A stretch of DNA of 45,878 nucleotides from an uncultured Bacteroidales bacterium. GTDB lineage: Bacteria; Bacteroidota; Bacteroidia; Bacteroidales; Muribaculaceae. Below are positions 1 through 7,320 of the stretch, one piece after another (the stretch's first letter is position 1; every line of letters begins with the position of its first letter). Both the position numbers and the translations under genes were made by a program. Location: NCBI GenBank assembly GCA_946412245.1, contig CAMKGM010000017.1, positions 1 to 45,878 on the forward strand, written 5' to 3'. Under the pieces are notes generated by a model. It was not told the origin of the DNA. It did no database searches and saw only the letters and a list, made by a program, of their open reading frames with translations.

Positions 1-12
1 AAACATAGAATG

Positions 13-68
13 CCCCCTTTGATGGTTGCGGAGCGAGCGATAGCGAGCGGCACAACCATCAAGGGGGG
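13..68. repeat. Large palindromic hairpin element
   Basis: Positions 13-28 pair with 53-68 over 16 bp with one G-T wobble. They enclose a 24-nt loop rich in gcgagcg. The element sits upstream of the promoter of the next gene. No U-run follows on either strand, so a plain terminator is not indicated. Its loop style resembles the two larger palindromic elements at 1367-1450 and 1874-1998. Confidence 0.65.
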
Positions 69-89
69 TACTGATGACACTCCTCTCTC

Positions 90-132
90 GTCGCCGGAGG
101 CGACCCCCAACTGATAACTGCCAACTGACAAC
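90..132. repeat. Short hairpin and AACTG repeats
   Basis: A perfect 6-bp stem, gtcgcc (90-95) and ggcgac (99-104), is followed by a run of caactg/aactg/caactg units at 109-132. The same kind of aactg repeat occurs on the other strand at 37374-37416. No coding function is visible. Confidence 0.5.
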
Positions 133-176
133 CGCCATTCTGTGCGATTAACATTTCCACCGCTCCCCCCATCCCT

Positions 177-184
177 TATCTTTG
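177..184 (+). promoter_or_regulatory. Bacteroidetes -7 promoter box
   Basis: TATCTTTG matches the Bacteroidetes -7 consensus TAnnTTTG. It lies 32 nt before the ATG at 216. No clear TTG is seen at the -33 spacing, so the call rests on the -7 box alone. Confidence 0.5.
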
Positions 185-215
185 CCCCCAAATACTAACT
201 TTAAAACCTACCACC

Positions 216-1637
216 ATGACACCAGAACAAAAAAACACCCTCACCAACTACTTCCGAGTCAGCTCCCTCGAAGACCTTAACGCCGACACCGACGGCAAAC
301 GCTACCCCGATAACCCGGGCGGCCAGTCAGTTTTCATCACCCGCTCGGCCTACGAGGTCGTCGAGTCTACACCACCGCCGGTCGACCTCTGGCACGGACT
401 CTGGCACCAGGGCGAAATGGCCTGCCTCTTCGGCACCGGCGACCCGGCCGATGTCCGCTACGTCCTCAACACGCTCCGCTCCTGGGTCAAGCAGCAACGC
501 ATCTCCATCCTCGTACTGGCCCACGCACGCCGCCGCAAGCCCCTCCAACCCATCACCCTCGAGCACATCGCCGGCTCCTATGAGTGCGCCTATTCCTTCG
601 ATTCCATCTTCTCGCTCAGCAAGGCCAACCGTTACCAACGCCGCAAAAAGGGCATCTCGGCCTACATCAAGCAGCACAAGTCGCGCATGGGCGAAGTCAT
701 CTACGACGACGAGAACGTCATCACCGCCAGTCTACGCTTCGACGAAAAGTCGCAGTCACTCACCCTTTGCGACTTCATGACCGGCGGCAACGAGCGCCAA
801 CTCCTGCGCGACTTCGGCTACCGAACGCGCGAGGAAGTCCTGAAGGCGGTCCTTGACTACAAAGACAAATCTTTCACCATCTGCGAGATTGCCGACCACG
901 TCGGCATCTCCAAGTCACAGGTCGGGCGACTACTCAAGGAGCATTACGATGCCGACAGTCGCCCACCTGTGCCGTCGCGGCTACAACCCCTGCCGCCCAT
1001 GACGACCGAACCCATCAACCCCTACGATGTCGACTCACACCGTGTCGTTGACCAGGGCGGAGTAGACACCCTCCTTGAAGACGATAATGACCTGCCCCTG
1101 CGACGCGAAGACCCCGTCACAGGCAAGACCTACATCTATGACCCGACAACCAACTCAGCCCGCGAAATCAAGCCCGACCAGTACCCCAATCTCCCATTCT
1201 ACAACCCCGAGGACGATGACCCCAACCGTCCGCTGCCCTTCATGATCCAACTTGACCGCCGCCGCCACGCCCGCGCCACCATCCTCCCCTCCACCCCTTC
1301 CACCTCAGCTACCACCCCCTCCACCTCAGCACCAGCAATCGCCGAAGGCGATAACCAAGCAAAAAACCCCAGCATGATGCGAAGCGAACCACGAAGTGCT
1401 CGCGACCGAATGGGAGCCCGAAGGGCAAGCGAAGCGCAGCAATGCTGGGGAGCGAACGGCGACGGTGAGTGTTCCTCGAAGAGTGAACACCATATAGATA
1501 ACGAGCATCCCGAGCCCCTCGATGACGATGACTATGAAGACGACAAAGAAGAAAACCCCACTCCCTGGGACCCCTGCGCCTACGAAGAGCCCGTCTCCTA
1601 CGACCCCGCCTACTACGAACTCCTCAACAACCAATAA
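216..1637 (+). CDS. Degenerate RepA/RecA-like protein with HTH
   Basis: A 473-residue protein. Residues about 60-135 resemble the AAA_25/RepA-like ATPases of Bacteroidales: an entry region GEMACLFG where the P-loop should start, then a later strand SILVLAHARRRKP and SFDSIFSLSKANR. The stretch that should carry the Walker A lysine and Walker B is missing: LFG runs straight into GDPADVRYVLNTLRSW. Residues about 220-245 (TICEIADHVGISKSQVGRLL) form a good helix-turn-helix. The C-terminal half is proline-rich and acidic, and it is interrupted by an in-frame palindromic repeat (1367-1450). ATP binding is unlikely, while DNA binding is plausible. It may be a domesticated or decaying mobile-element protein. 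Its exact role is unknown. Confidence 0.6.
   Translation: MTPEQKNTLTNYFRVSSLEDLNADTDGKRYPDNPGGQSVFITRSAYEVVESTPPPVDLWHGLWHQGEMACLFGTGDPADVRYVLNTLRSWVKQQRISILVLAHARRRKPLQPITLEHIAGSYECAYSFDSIFSLSKANRYQRRKKGISAYIKQHKSRMGEVIYDDENVITASLRFDEKSQSLTLCDFMTGGNERQLLRDFGYRTREEVLKAVLDYKDKSFTICEIADHVGISKSQVGRLLKEHYDADSRPPVPSRLQPLPPMTTEPINPYDVDSHRVVDQGGVDTLLEDDNDLPLRREDPVTGKTYIYDPTTNSAREIKPDQYPNLPFYNPEDDDPNRPLPFMIQLDRRRHARATILPSTPSTSATTPSTSAPAIAEGDNQAKNPSMMRSEPRSARDRMGARRASEAQQCWGANGDGECSSKSEHHIDNEHPEPLDDDDYEDDKEENPTPWDPCAYEEPVSYDPAYYELLNNQ
1367..1450. repeat. Palindromic element inside a coding region (copy A)
   Basis: Outer arms ccccagcat (1367-1375) and atgctgggg (1442-1450) pair perfectly. The interior (1387-1442) matches copy B (1933-1988) at 55 of 56 positions. 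The element is read through without a stop and adds an Arg/Ala/Ser-rich low-complexity segment to the host protein. A further small hairpin follows (1469-1474 with 1485-1490). Confidence 0.7.
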
Positions 1638-2053
1638 CGACCCCATCACAACCCATCTAATAACCTCCCGTGTGCAAGTTGTTTTTGCCATCTGCAATGG
1701 ATAAAGGTAATCTATCGCCAACTCAACCTCAGTCCCTCATTCTGCATCATGTCTATGTATTGCGAGACGCAGTCTCGTACCCCACACCGTCAGCACCGCC
1801 TCTGGTCTCCCCTATGCTGCGACTCCCGTCGCAGCCCTCACCACCACCTCGCTCTTTGAACCGCGAAGCGCTCGAGGAAGTTTTGCAGCAAGAGTCGGCC
1901 GCCAGGCCGGTGTGCGGTTCGCGAAGCGAAGCAACCACGAAGTGCTCGCGACCGAACGGGAGCCCGAAGGGCAAGCGAAGCGCAGCAAAACCTTCCTCAC
2001 TTCTTTCCCACATTTCCCACCCTTCCCAAGTGTTCCCATCCACCTCATCACCC
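1638..2053. other. Intergenic region with a palindromic element
   Basis: No convincing gene is present. The stretch separates the HTH protein from the convergent membrane-protein gene and contains palindromic copy B. An open frame across it on the plus strand is largely translated repeat and runs into the opposing gene. Confidence 0.5.
1874..1998. repeat. Palindromic element (copy B)
   Basis: Arms gaggaagttttgc (1874-1886) and gcaaaaccttcctc (1985-1998) pair with a single-base bulge. The interior 1933-1988 is 55/56 identical to copy A, but the pairing arms are unrelated to those of copy A. The left half of the interior (about 1890-1925) is not shared. Confidence 0.7.
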
Positions 2054-2587
2054 TCAGTACCTCATCCGCTTCTTTATGAAACTGATGCACGATGCCTTGT
2101 GTGTTTCGTTGTCAAACGCGCCCTCCGGTATCAAAAAAAGCCTGTAACGCCCTTCGTGACGCAATGCCACCCCCCAGCTACCCACTATCATTCCACTGAA
2201 CTCATTCCATCCATATTCCTTACTTTCAACAACTACCGTCTCCTTATTATCAGCCTCCGATAGCTGAGATACAGCGTCACTATCTTTCAGTCGATTAACA
2301 GCCAACCCTTCATCCTTTAGTTTAATATATGTCTTACTAATTGACAAGCGTGCCTCATCGGTCAGTGCATAGTTAAAGTAAAGCAAAGTCAGCACCATCG
2401 GAATCACGATGAAAATAGCCATCAGTGCCACTATCACAAAATCCACATTCAGCACTGAAAAACTTAACAAACCTAACAATGGAAACACAAACCACACCCA
2501 GTTCTCACCCATAAAAATGGCAAATAGCCGTCGCATGTACTCAGAACTGCTACACTTGCTATTTCTTATTTCCCGGAACTCGACCAT
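2054..2587 (-). CDS. Small membrane protein, YcxB-like
   Basis: A 177-residue protein. Two adjacent membrane helices (about residues 31-47 and 49-71, rich in Phe, Val, Leu and Ile) are followed by a cytoplasmic-type C-terminal domain. That domain has the YcxB-like pattern: a strand-rich part, then WNEFSGMIVGSWGV, then RYRLFLIPEGAF and a final basic helix. The function of such proteins is unknown. It converges with the upstream plus-strand gene across the repeat-rich gap and ends 45 nt from the CBM20 gene. A TATATA-rich stretch lies just upstream of the start, but no TAnnTTTG box was found. Confidence 0.55.
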   Translation of the reverse strand: MVEFREIRNSKCSSSEYMRRLFAIFMGENWVWFVFPLLGLLSFSVLNVDFVIVALMAIFIVIPMVLTLLYFNYALTDEARLSISKTYIKLKDEGLAVNRLKDSDAVSQLSEADNKETVVVESKEYGWNEFSGMIVGSWGVALRHEGRYRLFLIPEGAFDNETHKASCISFIKKRMRY

Positions 2588-2631
2588 TGCATGAAGGTAC
2601 TATATATATAATAATGTGTAAGGGATGTTTT

Positions 2632-3285
2632 CTATAATTCAAGGCGCAGAAGTATGTCGCGCACCACAGTAGCCTCACACGCCGTTAACGACCCACACAC
2701 TATGCGATTCTCACCGCGTTCCCATAATATGACACCGGTTTTTAAGTTCCTCAACACAAACTTATACTCAACCTTCTCTCCTTGATGCAGAGGGAATTGC
2801 GCCACCCACAAGCCATTTCCGGCACTCGTCATAGACAGTGCATCATCAGGCTGCCAATATCCTAAATACCCATTGTCGCCGCACACCGCTAACTGCAGCC
2901 CCGGCTCTATACCATTGGCACGCAACATCAACAAAGCGAAACCGGGTTTCGGTTCAACTTCTACGCGGTCCTCTGGCACAAGCGATGCAGCTACTGGCTC
3001 CGTATAGCAATTTTGCTCATCCACTTCGTGCCATGCATCCACAAAACGAAGCCTATTGCACCCTTGATGCAACACCAGGCTATGGGCCTCACCTTCCTCC
3101 CACCGCACGACATTCGGCTGAACGCAACAATATCTGTAGGCAAAGGCTCGCTTGACATCTACCGTCACATGCCACCAACCACCATCACCGCGCTTCATAG
3201 TCCAGCGCTTGCCATCGTTGCACGAAACCAAACACAGTTCCTCACTGTTGCCGGCAACATAGTGTATCTCAAAAGTAACCTTCAT
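2632..3285 (-). CDS. Tandem CBM20 starch-binding protein, probable MalQ stump
   Basis: A 217-residue protein made of two carbohydrate-binding module 20-type beta-sandwich domains (about 1-100 and 112-217). The second has CGDNGYLGYWQPDDALSM, GNGLWVAQFPL and VEYKFVLRN, the classic CBM20 order of N-terminal strand, conserved Trp and KFVLR strand. In Bacteroidetes this tandem arrangement is the N-terminus of 4-alpha-glucanotransferase (amylomaltase, GH77, usually near 890 residues). Here a stop follows the second module and no catalytic domain is found downstream. It could be a standalone glycogen-binding protein, but a truncated malQ is the simpler reading. No signal peptide, so cytoplasmic. Confidence 0.65.
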   Translation of the reverse strand: MKVTFEIHYVAGNSEELCLVSCNDGKRWTMKRGDGGWWHVTVDVKRAFAYRYCCVQPNVVRWEEGEAHSLVLHQGCNRLRFVDAWHEVDEQNCYTEPVAASLVPEDRVEVEPKPGFALLMLRANGIEPGLQLAVCGDNGYLGYWQPDDALSMTSAGNGLWVAQFPLHQGEKVEYKFVLRNLKTGVILWERGENRIVCGSLTACEATVVRDILLRLEL

Positions 3286-3473
3286 AATTCCTGATTCCGT
3301 CTTCTTGTTTCAATTTAAGAGTGAATCCATCTCACTACTGTCGTGACATGAAAACCTACAACATTTATCGTCATAAAATTACAAACAATCCACAACATTC
3401 ACAAATAATCCTTCTTTTTTCCTGCATTTATTCATGTCACATGTTAGATGTTCATCTCGGCATTCATAACCAG

Positions 3474-3504
3474 TTGCTTATTTACAGAAATTTGTGTAAC
3501 TTTG
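3474..3504 (+). promoter_or_regulatory. Promoter of the corA-like gene
   Basis: TTG at 3474-3476 and TAACTTTG at 3497-3504 are separated by 20 bp, the Bacteroidetes housekeeping promoter pattern. Transcription should start near 3510, giving a leader of about 20 nt before the ATG at 3532. Confidence 0.75.
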
Positions 3505-3531
3505 CGAAAATAAACAAAATGCGTCAAGTCT

Positions 3532-4461
3532 ATGATCAGTTTCTGGAAATGCAAAGATGGTTTCAGCGAGATAAACCAATGGAAATCGGGATGCTGGATT
3601 AAGGTCACTAAGCCCACCGAAGAAGACCTGTCGTTGCTGAAGGAGCGCTTTGATGTTCCTGATTTCACTCACGATGCCAACGACATTGAGGAGCGGCCTC
3701 GTGTTGACCACGAAAACAACTGGACGCTGGTGTTTGTGCGGGTACCTAACAAGAGCGTTGACAAGGATGGCGACATCATCTTATCAACCTCACCTGTAGC
3801 GGTTCTGATTCGAGACGATGTGTTTATAACTGTGGCCTACTTTGACAACGAGGTACTTGATGACTTCATACGCTGGAGCAAGCAACGCCGCGTCAACAAT
3901 TGCAAGGGGTTTGACTTGCTGCTACAGCTCATGCTATCCACATCAGTGTGGTATCTGAAGTACCTCAAGCAAATAAACGCGATGATGAATGCCGCCGAGC
4001 AGCGCATTGAGAAGAAATTAGACAACGAGGAATTGATGCACAGCATGAGCATCGGAAAGCACCTTATCTATTTCATCACCTCGCTCAAAGGCAACATGAC
4101 TGTACTGGCCCGTCTCAAAAAGAGACTACGCACCACTCCTCACAACGAGGACTTGCTCGAAGATGTGGAAATTGAGACTCAGCAGGCCCTTGACACCGCC
4201 TCGATCTACAACGACATTCTTGACCGCCAGCAAGAGACCTATTCTTCAATCATCGGCAACAATCTGAACCGCATTATGAAAACACTCACGGTGGTGACCA
4301 TCTTGTTGATGATTCCCACCGTGATTGCAGGTTACTACGGCATGAATGTGCCCAATGGCATGGAGAGTTGGTGGATGGGATTTCCACTTGCAGTAGGCAT
4401 CTCAGTCGTGTTGATGACCATTGGCTACTTCTTCATCAAGCACAGCAAGTTTTTCAAATAG
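3532..4461 (+). CDS. corA: CorA-family magnesium/divalent cation transporter
   Basis: A 309-residue inner-membrane channel. It has a large N-terminal cytoplasmic alpha/beta domain, a long helix, and two C-terminal membrane helices. The family signature Gly-Met-Asn is at residues 270-272 (YYGMNVPNG), at the end of the first helix. The second helix (about 283-304) ends in a basic tail IKHSKFFK. Length and layout are normal for CorA. The family forms pentamers that import Mg2+ (some members Co2+ or Ni2+). The start at 3532 is favoured because it follows the promoter. The stop is one base from the stop of the convergent flavin reductase gene, and no terminator is visible between them. Confidence 0.85.
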   Translation: MISFWKCKDGFSEINQWKSGCWIKVTKPTEEDLSLLKERFDVPDFTHDANDIEERPRVDHENNWTLVFVRVPNKSVDKDGDIILSTSPVAVLIRDDVFITVAYFDNEVLDDFIRWSKQRRVNNCKGFDLLLQLMLSTSVWYLKYLKQINAMMNAAEQRIEKKLDNEELMHSMSIGKHLIYFITSLKGNMTVLARLKKRLRTTPHNEDLLEDVEIETQQALDTASIYNDILDRQQETYSSIIGNNLNRIMKTLTVVTILLMIPTVIAGYYGMNVPNGMESWWMGFPLAVGISVVLMTIGYFFIKHSKFFK

Positions 4462-4462
4462 C

Positions 4463-5035
4463 CTACAGCTTCATCAACGGCTTGCCTGCGTTCCAGGCCT
4501 GCCCCACCTTCTCACCGGTGACATAATAGCCATGTTGGAACTGGTCGAAGATGAGAGCCTCAAGTTTCTCAGGGGCAATCTTGCCGTTCTCTGAAAGGAC
4601 TTTCTCCTCGGCTGCCACGTTGACAATCTTTCCCACCACGCAGTGCATGTGTTCGTTACTGATCACATCGGCAAGTTCACACTCCATCACCACAGGAAAC
4701 TCTTCGATAATAGGCGCATTCACACGCTCACTCTTGATGGCAGTGTAGCCAGTGCGCTCAAACTTGTCGTCCATCTTGTTGCCCGTTGCAATGCCGAAGA
4801 AGTCGGCAGCGTCCATGTGCTCGCGGTCAGCGATGCTCACCGTGAAAGCCTTGCTCTTGAGTATGTTTTGCGTTGTCTTGTGGTCCTCACCTATGAAGAG
4901 AGCCACCTTATCCATGTCGCAAATGTTGCCCCATGCAGCATTCATCACATTCACCTTGCCATTCTCGTCGTAGGCTGCAACCATGAGCACCGGCATGGGG
5001 TAAACAGCCTGAATCACTCCTAAATCTCGTTTCAT
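4463..5035 (-). CDS. Flavin reductase-like FMN-binding protein
   Basis: A 190-residue cytoplasmic protein of the flavin reductase/FMN-binding split-barrel family. Typical stretches are PMPVLMVAAYDENGKVNVMN near the N-terminus, NAAWGNICDMDKVALFIGE for flavin contact, and KSKAFTVSIADREHMDAADF. Members bind FMN and either reduce flavin with NAD(P)H or act on small redox substrates; the substrate here is unknown. It is divergent from an HxlR regulator with a repeat-containing intergenic region, the usual set-up for a thiol- or electrophile-responsive regulator controlling a flavoprotein. Regulation by that HxlR protein is an inference. Confidence 0.8.
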   Translation of the reverse strand: MKRDLGVIQAVYPMPVLMVAAYDENGKVNVMNAAWGNICDMDKVALFIGEDHKTTQNILKSKAFTVSIADREHMDAADFFGIATGNKMDDKFERTGYTAIKSERVNAPIIEEFPVVMECELADVISNEHMHCVVGKIVNVAAEEKVLSENGKIAPEKLEALIFDQFQHGYYVTGEKVGQAWNAGKPLMKL

Positions 5036-5065
5036 AGCATTTGTTTATATTAATAAAATATGGTG

Positions 5066-5096
5066 CAAAATTAGGCACTATTAACCAAATGCACAA
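5066..5096 (-). promoter_or_regulatory. Promoter of the flavin reductase gene
   Basis: Read on the minus strand, TTG (5096-5094) and TAATTTTG (5073-5066) are separated by 20 bp. Expected start of transcription is near 5059, about 25 nt before the ATG at 5035. The direct repeats 5097-5132 abut the -33 element. Confidence 0.7.
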
Positions 5097-5132
5097 GTAC
5101 CGAATAATTTTTCATGTACTGAATTATTTTTC
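5097..5132. promoter_or_regulatory. Direct repeats, probable HxlR operator
   Basis: gtaccgaataatttttc (5097-5113) and gtactgaattatttttc (5116-5132) match at 15 of 17 positions and are 19 bp apart, close to two helix turns. They lie between the two divergent promoters, touching the -33 element of the flavin reductase gene. This is a natural binding place for the HxlR protein encoded next door. Confidence 0.5.
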
Positions 5133-5161
5133 GACATACCCTCTATTTCAAACCAAATAGC

Positions 5162-5169
5162 TAACTTTG
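5162..5169 (+). promoter_or_regulatory. -7 box of the HxlR-CDF operon
   Basis: TAACTTTG matches TAnnTTTG and lies 28 nt before ATG 5197. It overlaps the codons of an earlier in-frame start at 5167, which is one reason to reject that start. No clear TTG is seen at -33, so the promoter may be weak or activator-dependent. Confidence 0.55.
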
Positions 5170-5196
5170 CATCCGGAAACACTAAGAGAACAAACC

Positions 5197-5559
5197 ATGT
5201 ACAAGAGAAAGATTCCAGTTGACTTGAGTTGCCCATTGAGGCTAACCATCAGTTTGATAGACTCAAAATGGAAGTCGTGCCTCCTCGACGAACTGCGCCA
5301 CACGAGTATGCGTCCCAGCGAGTTGCATAAGGCTTTGCCCGAAGCCACCCCACGTGTGCTCGACCTGCAACTCAAGGAATTGGTTGACGACGGACTGGTG
5401 ACAAAGATCATCTATCCCGAACTGCCGCCGCGCAGCCAGTATGCTATCTCCGCGCTGGGCATGTCGCTCATTCCCATCATCGATGCCATGCTTGAATGGG
5501 GCGAGCAACATCAAGACTTCTTTGAGAAAAAGTATAGCGAGGACAGCACAAACCAATAA
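5197..5559 (+). CDS. HxlR-family transcriptional regulator
   Basis: A 120-residue winged-helix regulator. Recognisable features are the N-terminal Cys-Pro (Cys12 in DLSCPLRLTISLI), SKWKSCLLDELRH for the first helices, MRPSELHKALPEATPRVLDLQLKELVDDGLV as helix-turn-helix, and a wing with PPRSQYAISALG. In the family, an N-terminal cysteine often senses electrophiles or oxidants (YodB, HypR). Start 5197 is chosen because the earlier in-frame ATG (5167) lies inside the -7 box. It is probably autoregulated and controls the divergent flavin reductase, and it is co-transcribed with the CDF transporter 12 nt downstream. Confidence 0.85.
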   Translation: MYKRKIPVDLSCPLRLTISLIDSKWKSCLLDELRHTSMRPSELHKALPEATPRVLDLQLKELVDDGLVTKIIYPELPPRSQYAISALGMSLIPIIDAMLEWGEQHQDFFEKKYSEDSTNQ

Positions 5560-5571
5560 CAGAACAACAAT

Positions 5572-6462
5572 ATGGGAAGAAAGCGCAATATAATTAAGGT
5601 AACCCTGGTGGGCAGTGCCGGCAATGTAGCTTTGCTAACCTTTAAGCTGATTGCCGGCATTGTGGGCCACAGTTCGGCGATGATTGCCGATGCCGTGCAC
5701 TCGTTGTCAGACTTTGCAACCGATATTGTGGTACTTTTCTTTGTAAACATAAGCTCACGTCCACAAGACGAGTCGCACGACTATGGTCATGGAAAATACG
5801 AAACCATTGCATCGTTTGTGATAGGTCTTGCCCTTGTGGCAGCCGCAACAGGCATCGTGGTGTCGGGTGGCATAAAAATCGCCAACTGGATAGGTGGAGA
5901 GCCCATTGAGATGCCAGGCCGATTGGCACTATGGGCAGCACTTGTATCTATTATTGTGAAAGAGGCACTTTACCGCTACACCGTGAGTGTGGGACGCAAA
6001 GAAAACTCTCAGGCCGTAATTGCCAATGCGTGGCATCATCGCAGCGATGCCCTGTCATCGATTGGAGCAGCCATTGGCATTGGTGGTGCAATCTTGCTGG
6101 GCCACGACTGGGCAGTACTTGACCCCATTGCCTCGATTGTGGTGGGACTCATGCTGGTGAGAGTTGCCGTAAAACTGCTAAAAACCAGCATCGACGAACT
6201 GACAGAAGGTTCGCTACCTAACGACATGGAGCAGGAAATACGCACGCTGATAGAAAGCGAACCCGATGTAAGTGAGCCTCACAACTTGCGCACACGGCGC
6301 ATTGGTAACCGAATAGCCATTGAGATACATGTGCGCATGGACGGGAAAATGACTCTGGAGCAGTCACACCTGCGCGCCACGGCGATAGAGCGCAAACTCA
6401 AGGAGCGATTCGGCAACCAAACCCACGTCACCGTGCACATGGAGCCCATTAAACACGGATGA
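5572..6462 (+). CDS. Cation diffusion facilitator (CDF) metal efflux protein
   Basis: A 296-residue inner-membrane protein with six membrane helices and a C-terminal cytoplasmic ferredoxin-like domain. The metal site is complete: His43 and Asp47 in AVHSLSDFATD, His155 and Asp159 in NAWHHRSDALSS. The HxxxD/HxxxD pair is typical of the Zn/Fe/Mn branch. The C-terminal domain ends in HVTVHMEP, the usual dimerisation strand with metal-binding His. It exports divalent metal in exchange for protons. It shares a transcript with the HxlR regulator, so it may be induced by the same redox or metal stress. Confidence 0.88.
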   Translation: MGRKRNIIKVTLVGSAGNVALLTFKLIAGIVGHSSAMIADAVHSLSDFATDIVVLFFVNISSRPQDESHDYGHGKYETIASFVIGLALVAAATGIVVSGGIKIANWIGGEPIEMPGRLALWAALVSIIVKEALYRYTVSVGRKENSQAVIANAWHHRSDALSSIGAAIGIGGAILLGHDWAVLDPIASIVVGLMLVRVAVKLLKTSIDELTEGSLPNDMEQEIRTLIESEPDVSEPHNLRTRRIGNRIAIEIHVRMDGKMTLEQSHLRATAIERKLKERFGNQTHVTVHMEPIKHG

Positions 6463-6473
6463 TTTTATACGCC

Positions 6474-6558
6474 TAAAATGATGTATATAGGTACTCATCA
6501 GCACCACAGTCATTCACTATCCTGCAAATTGACCCTTATGCATAAAATGACGTATATA
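6474..6558. repeat. Pair of direct repeats after the CDF gene
   Basis: taaaatgatgtatata (6474-6489) and taaaatgacgtatata (6543-6558) differ at one base and are 69 bp apart. They lie in the gap between convergent genes. Meaning unknown. Confidence 0.4.
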
Positions 6559-6580
6559 TCTGAATTTTTCCGCACGCTAT

Positions 6581-6612
6581 AAAACAAAAATTGCTCCGCA
6601 TCGGGAGCAATT
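6581..6612 (-). terminator. Terminator of the polysaccharide operon
   Basis: The 9-bp stem aattgctcc (6589-6597) / ggagcaatt (6604-6612) has a 6-nt loop. On the minus strand it is followed by a U-rich run (complement of the A-rich 6581-6590). It fits the end of the long minus-strand operon, 35 nt after the HAD gene stop. Confidence 0.75.
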
Positions 6613-6647
6613 GAAAGTGTTTTGTGTCTGCTTGGATTGCGGTTATG

Positions 6648-7295
6648 TCATATCAGCGACAGAACCTCATTGATAGAGCAAATTTTGTGCTTCGGCAAAT
6701 ACGATTCGTCAATATCAAAGTCTTGCTTGAATATATTTCGCCCGTCATCCAGGAGACATATCGTATTCCAACCCAACCTGTTAGCCGTCACAAAATCTTT
6801 TGACAAATTATCGCCCACATAGGAAAACACAGCTTCAGGATAACGGTTCATAAAGTACTCGTAGCAATGGATGTCGGGCTTGCCGTAACCAAATTCCTCT
6901 GAAATCAAGATATCGTTCTCCCCTATCCAACGACTCAAGCCGAGCACCTTGATTTTGTTGCGCTGGGTAACCGTGCGGCCGTCAGTCATAAGCCCCATTG
7001 TTACACCCCTATCCCTGAGCGCATTGAGTGCTGCAACAGTTGAAGTGTTAAGAGTAATATCAGGTTTGTGATTGCGATATATCTCAAGTAATTGGTCAAC
7101 AGTATAAGAAAGATTGTACCGCTCAATCACCGTTTTGAATACGTTCTCTCCATCACGATAGCATTTGAGCATGAAATTATACACTTCGGGATGCCCTATC
7201 GTATCGGCAATCTCCCGAAAGGCCGACTTTAGGAAGTCAACCTCCTTATACAGCGTGTCATCAAGATCAAAAACCACCACTTGCTGTGTTTTCAT
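6648..7295 (-). CDS. HAD-superfamily hydrolase
   Basis: A 215-residue cytoplasmic phosphatase-type protein. Motif I is VVFDLDDTLYKE, with nucleophile Asp10 and acid/base Asp12. A helical cap follows (about 20-90), then motif II in GLMTDGRTVTQRNK (Thr/Asp), motif III Lys in FGYGKPDIHCYE, and motif IV in YVGDNLSKDFVTANRLG. This is the subfamily I layout of phosphoglycolate phosphatase-like or nucleotidase enzymes. As the last gene of the polysaccharide operon it may remove phosphate from a sugar or acyl precursor; the substrate cannot be told from sequence. Confidence 0.8.
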   Translation of the reverse strand: MKTQQVVVFDLDDTLYKEVDFLKSAFREIADTIGHPEVYNFMLKCYRDGENVFKTVIERYNLSYTVDQLLEIYRNHKPDITLNTSTVAALNALRDRGVTMGLMTDGRTVTQRNKIKVLGLSRWIGENDILISEEFGYGKPDIHCYEYFMNRYPEAVFSYVGDNLSKDFVTANRLGWNTICLLDDGRNIFKQDFDIDESYLPKHKICSINEVLSLI

Positions 7296-7320
7296 CGCCT
7301 TAGGGAAAACGCGATTATCT

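Noticed and set aside
1670-2263. A 197-codon plus-strand frame after the HTH gene
   Set aside because: It is mostly translated palindromic element and overlaps the membrane-protein gene on the other strand.
3519-3602. A short upstream frame (ATG at 3519) overlapping the corA start as a leader peptide
   Set aside because: It starts right after the promoter but has no attenuator-like hairpin or codon signal; probably chance.
5167-5196. An upstream in-frame start for the HxlR regulator
   Set aside because: The codons overlap the -7 promoter box, so they would not be transcribed.
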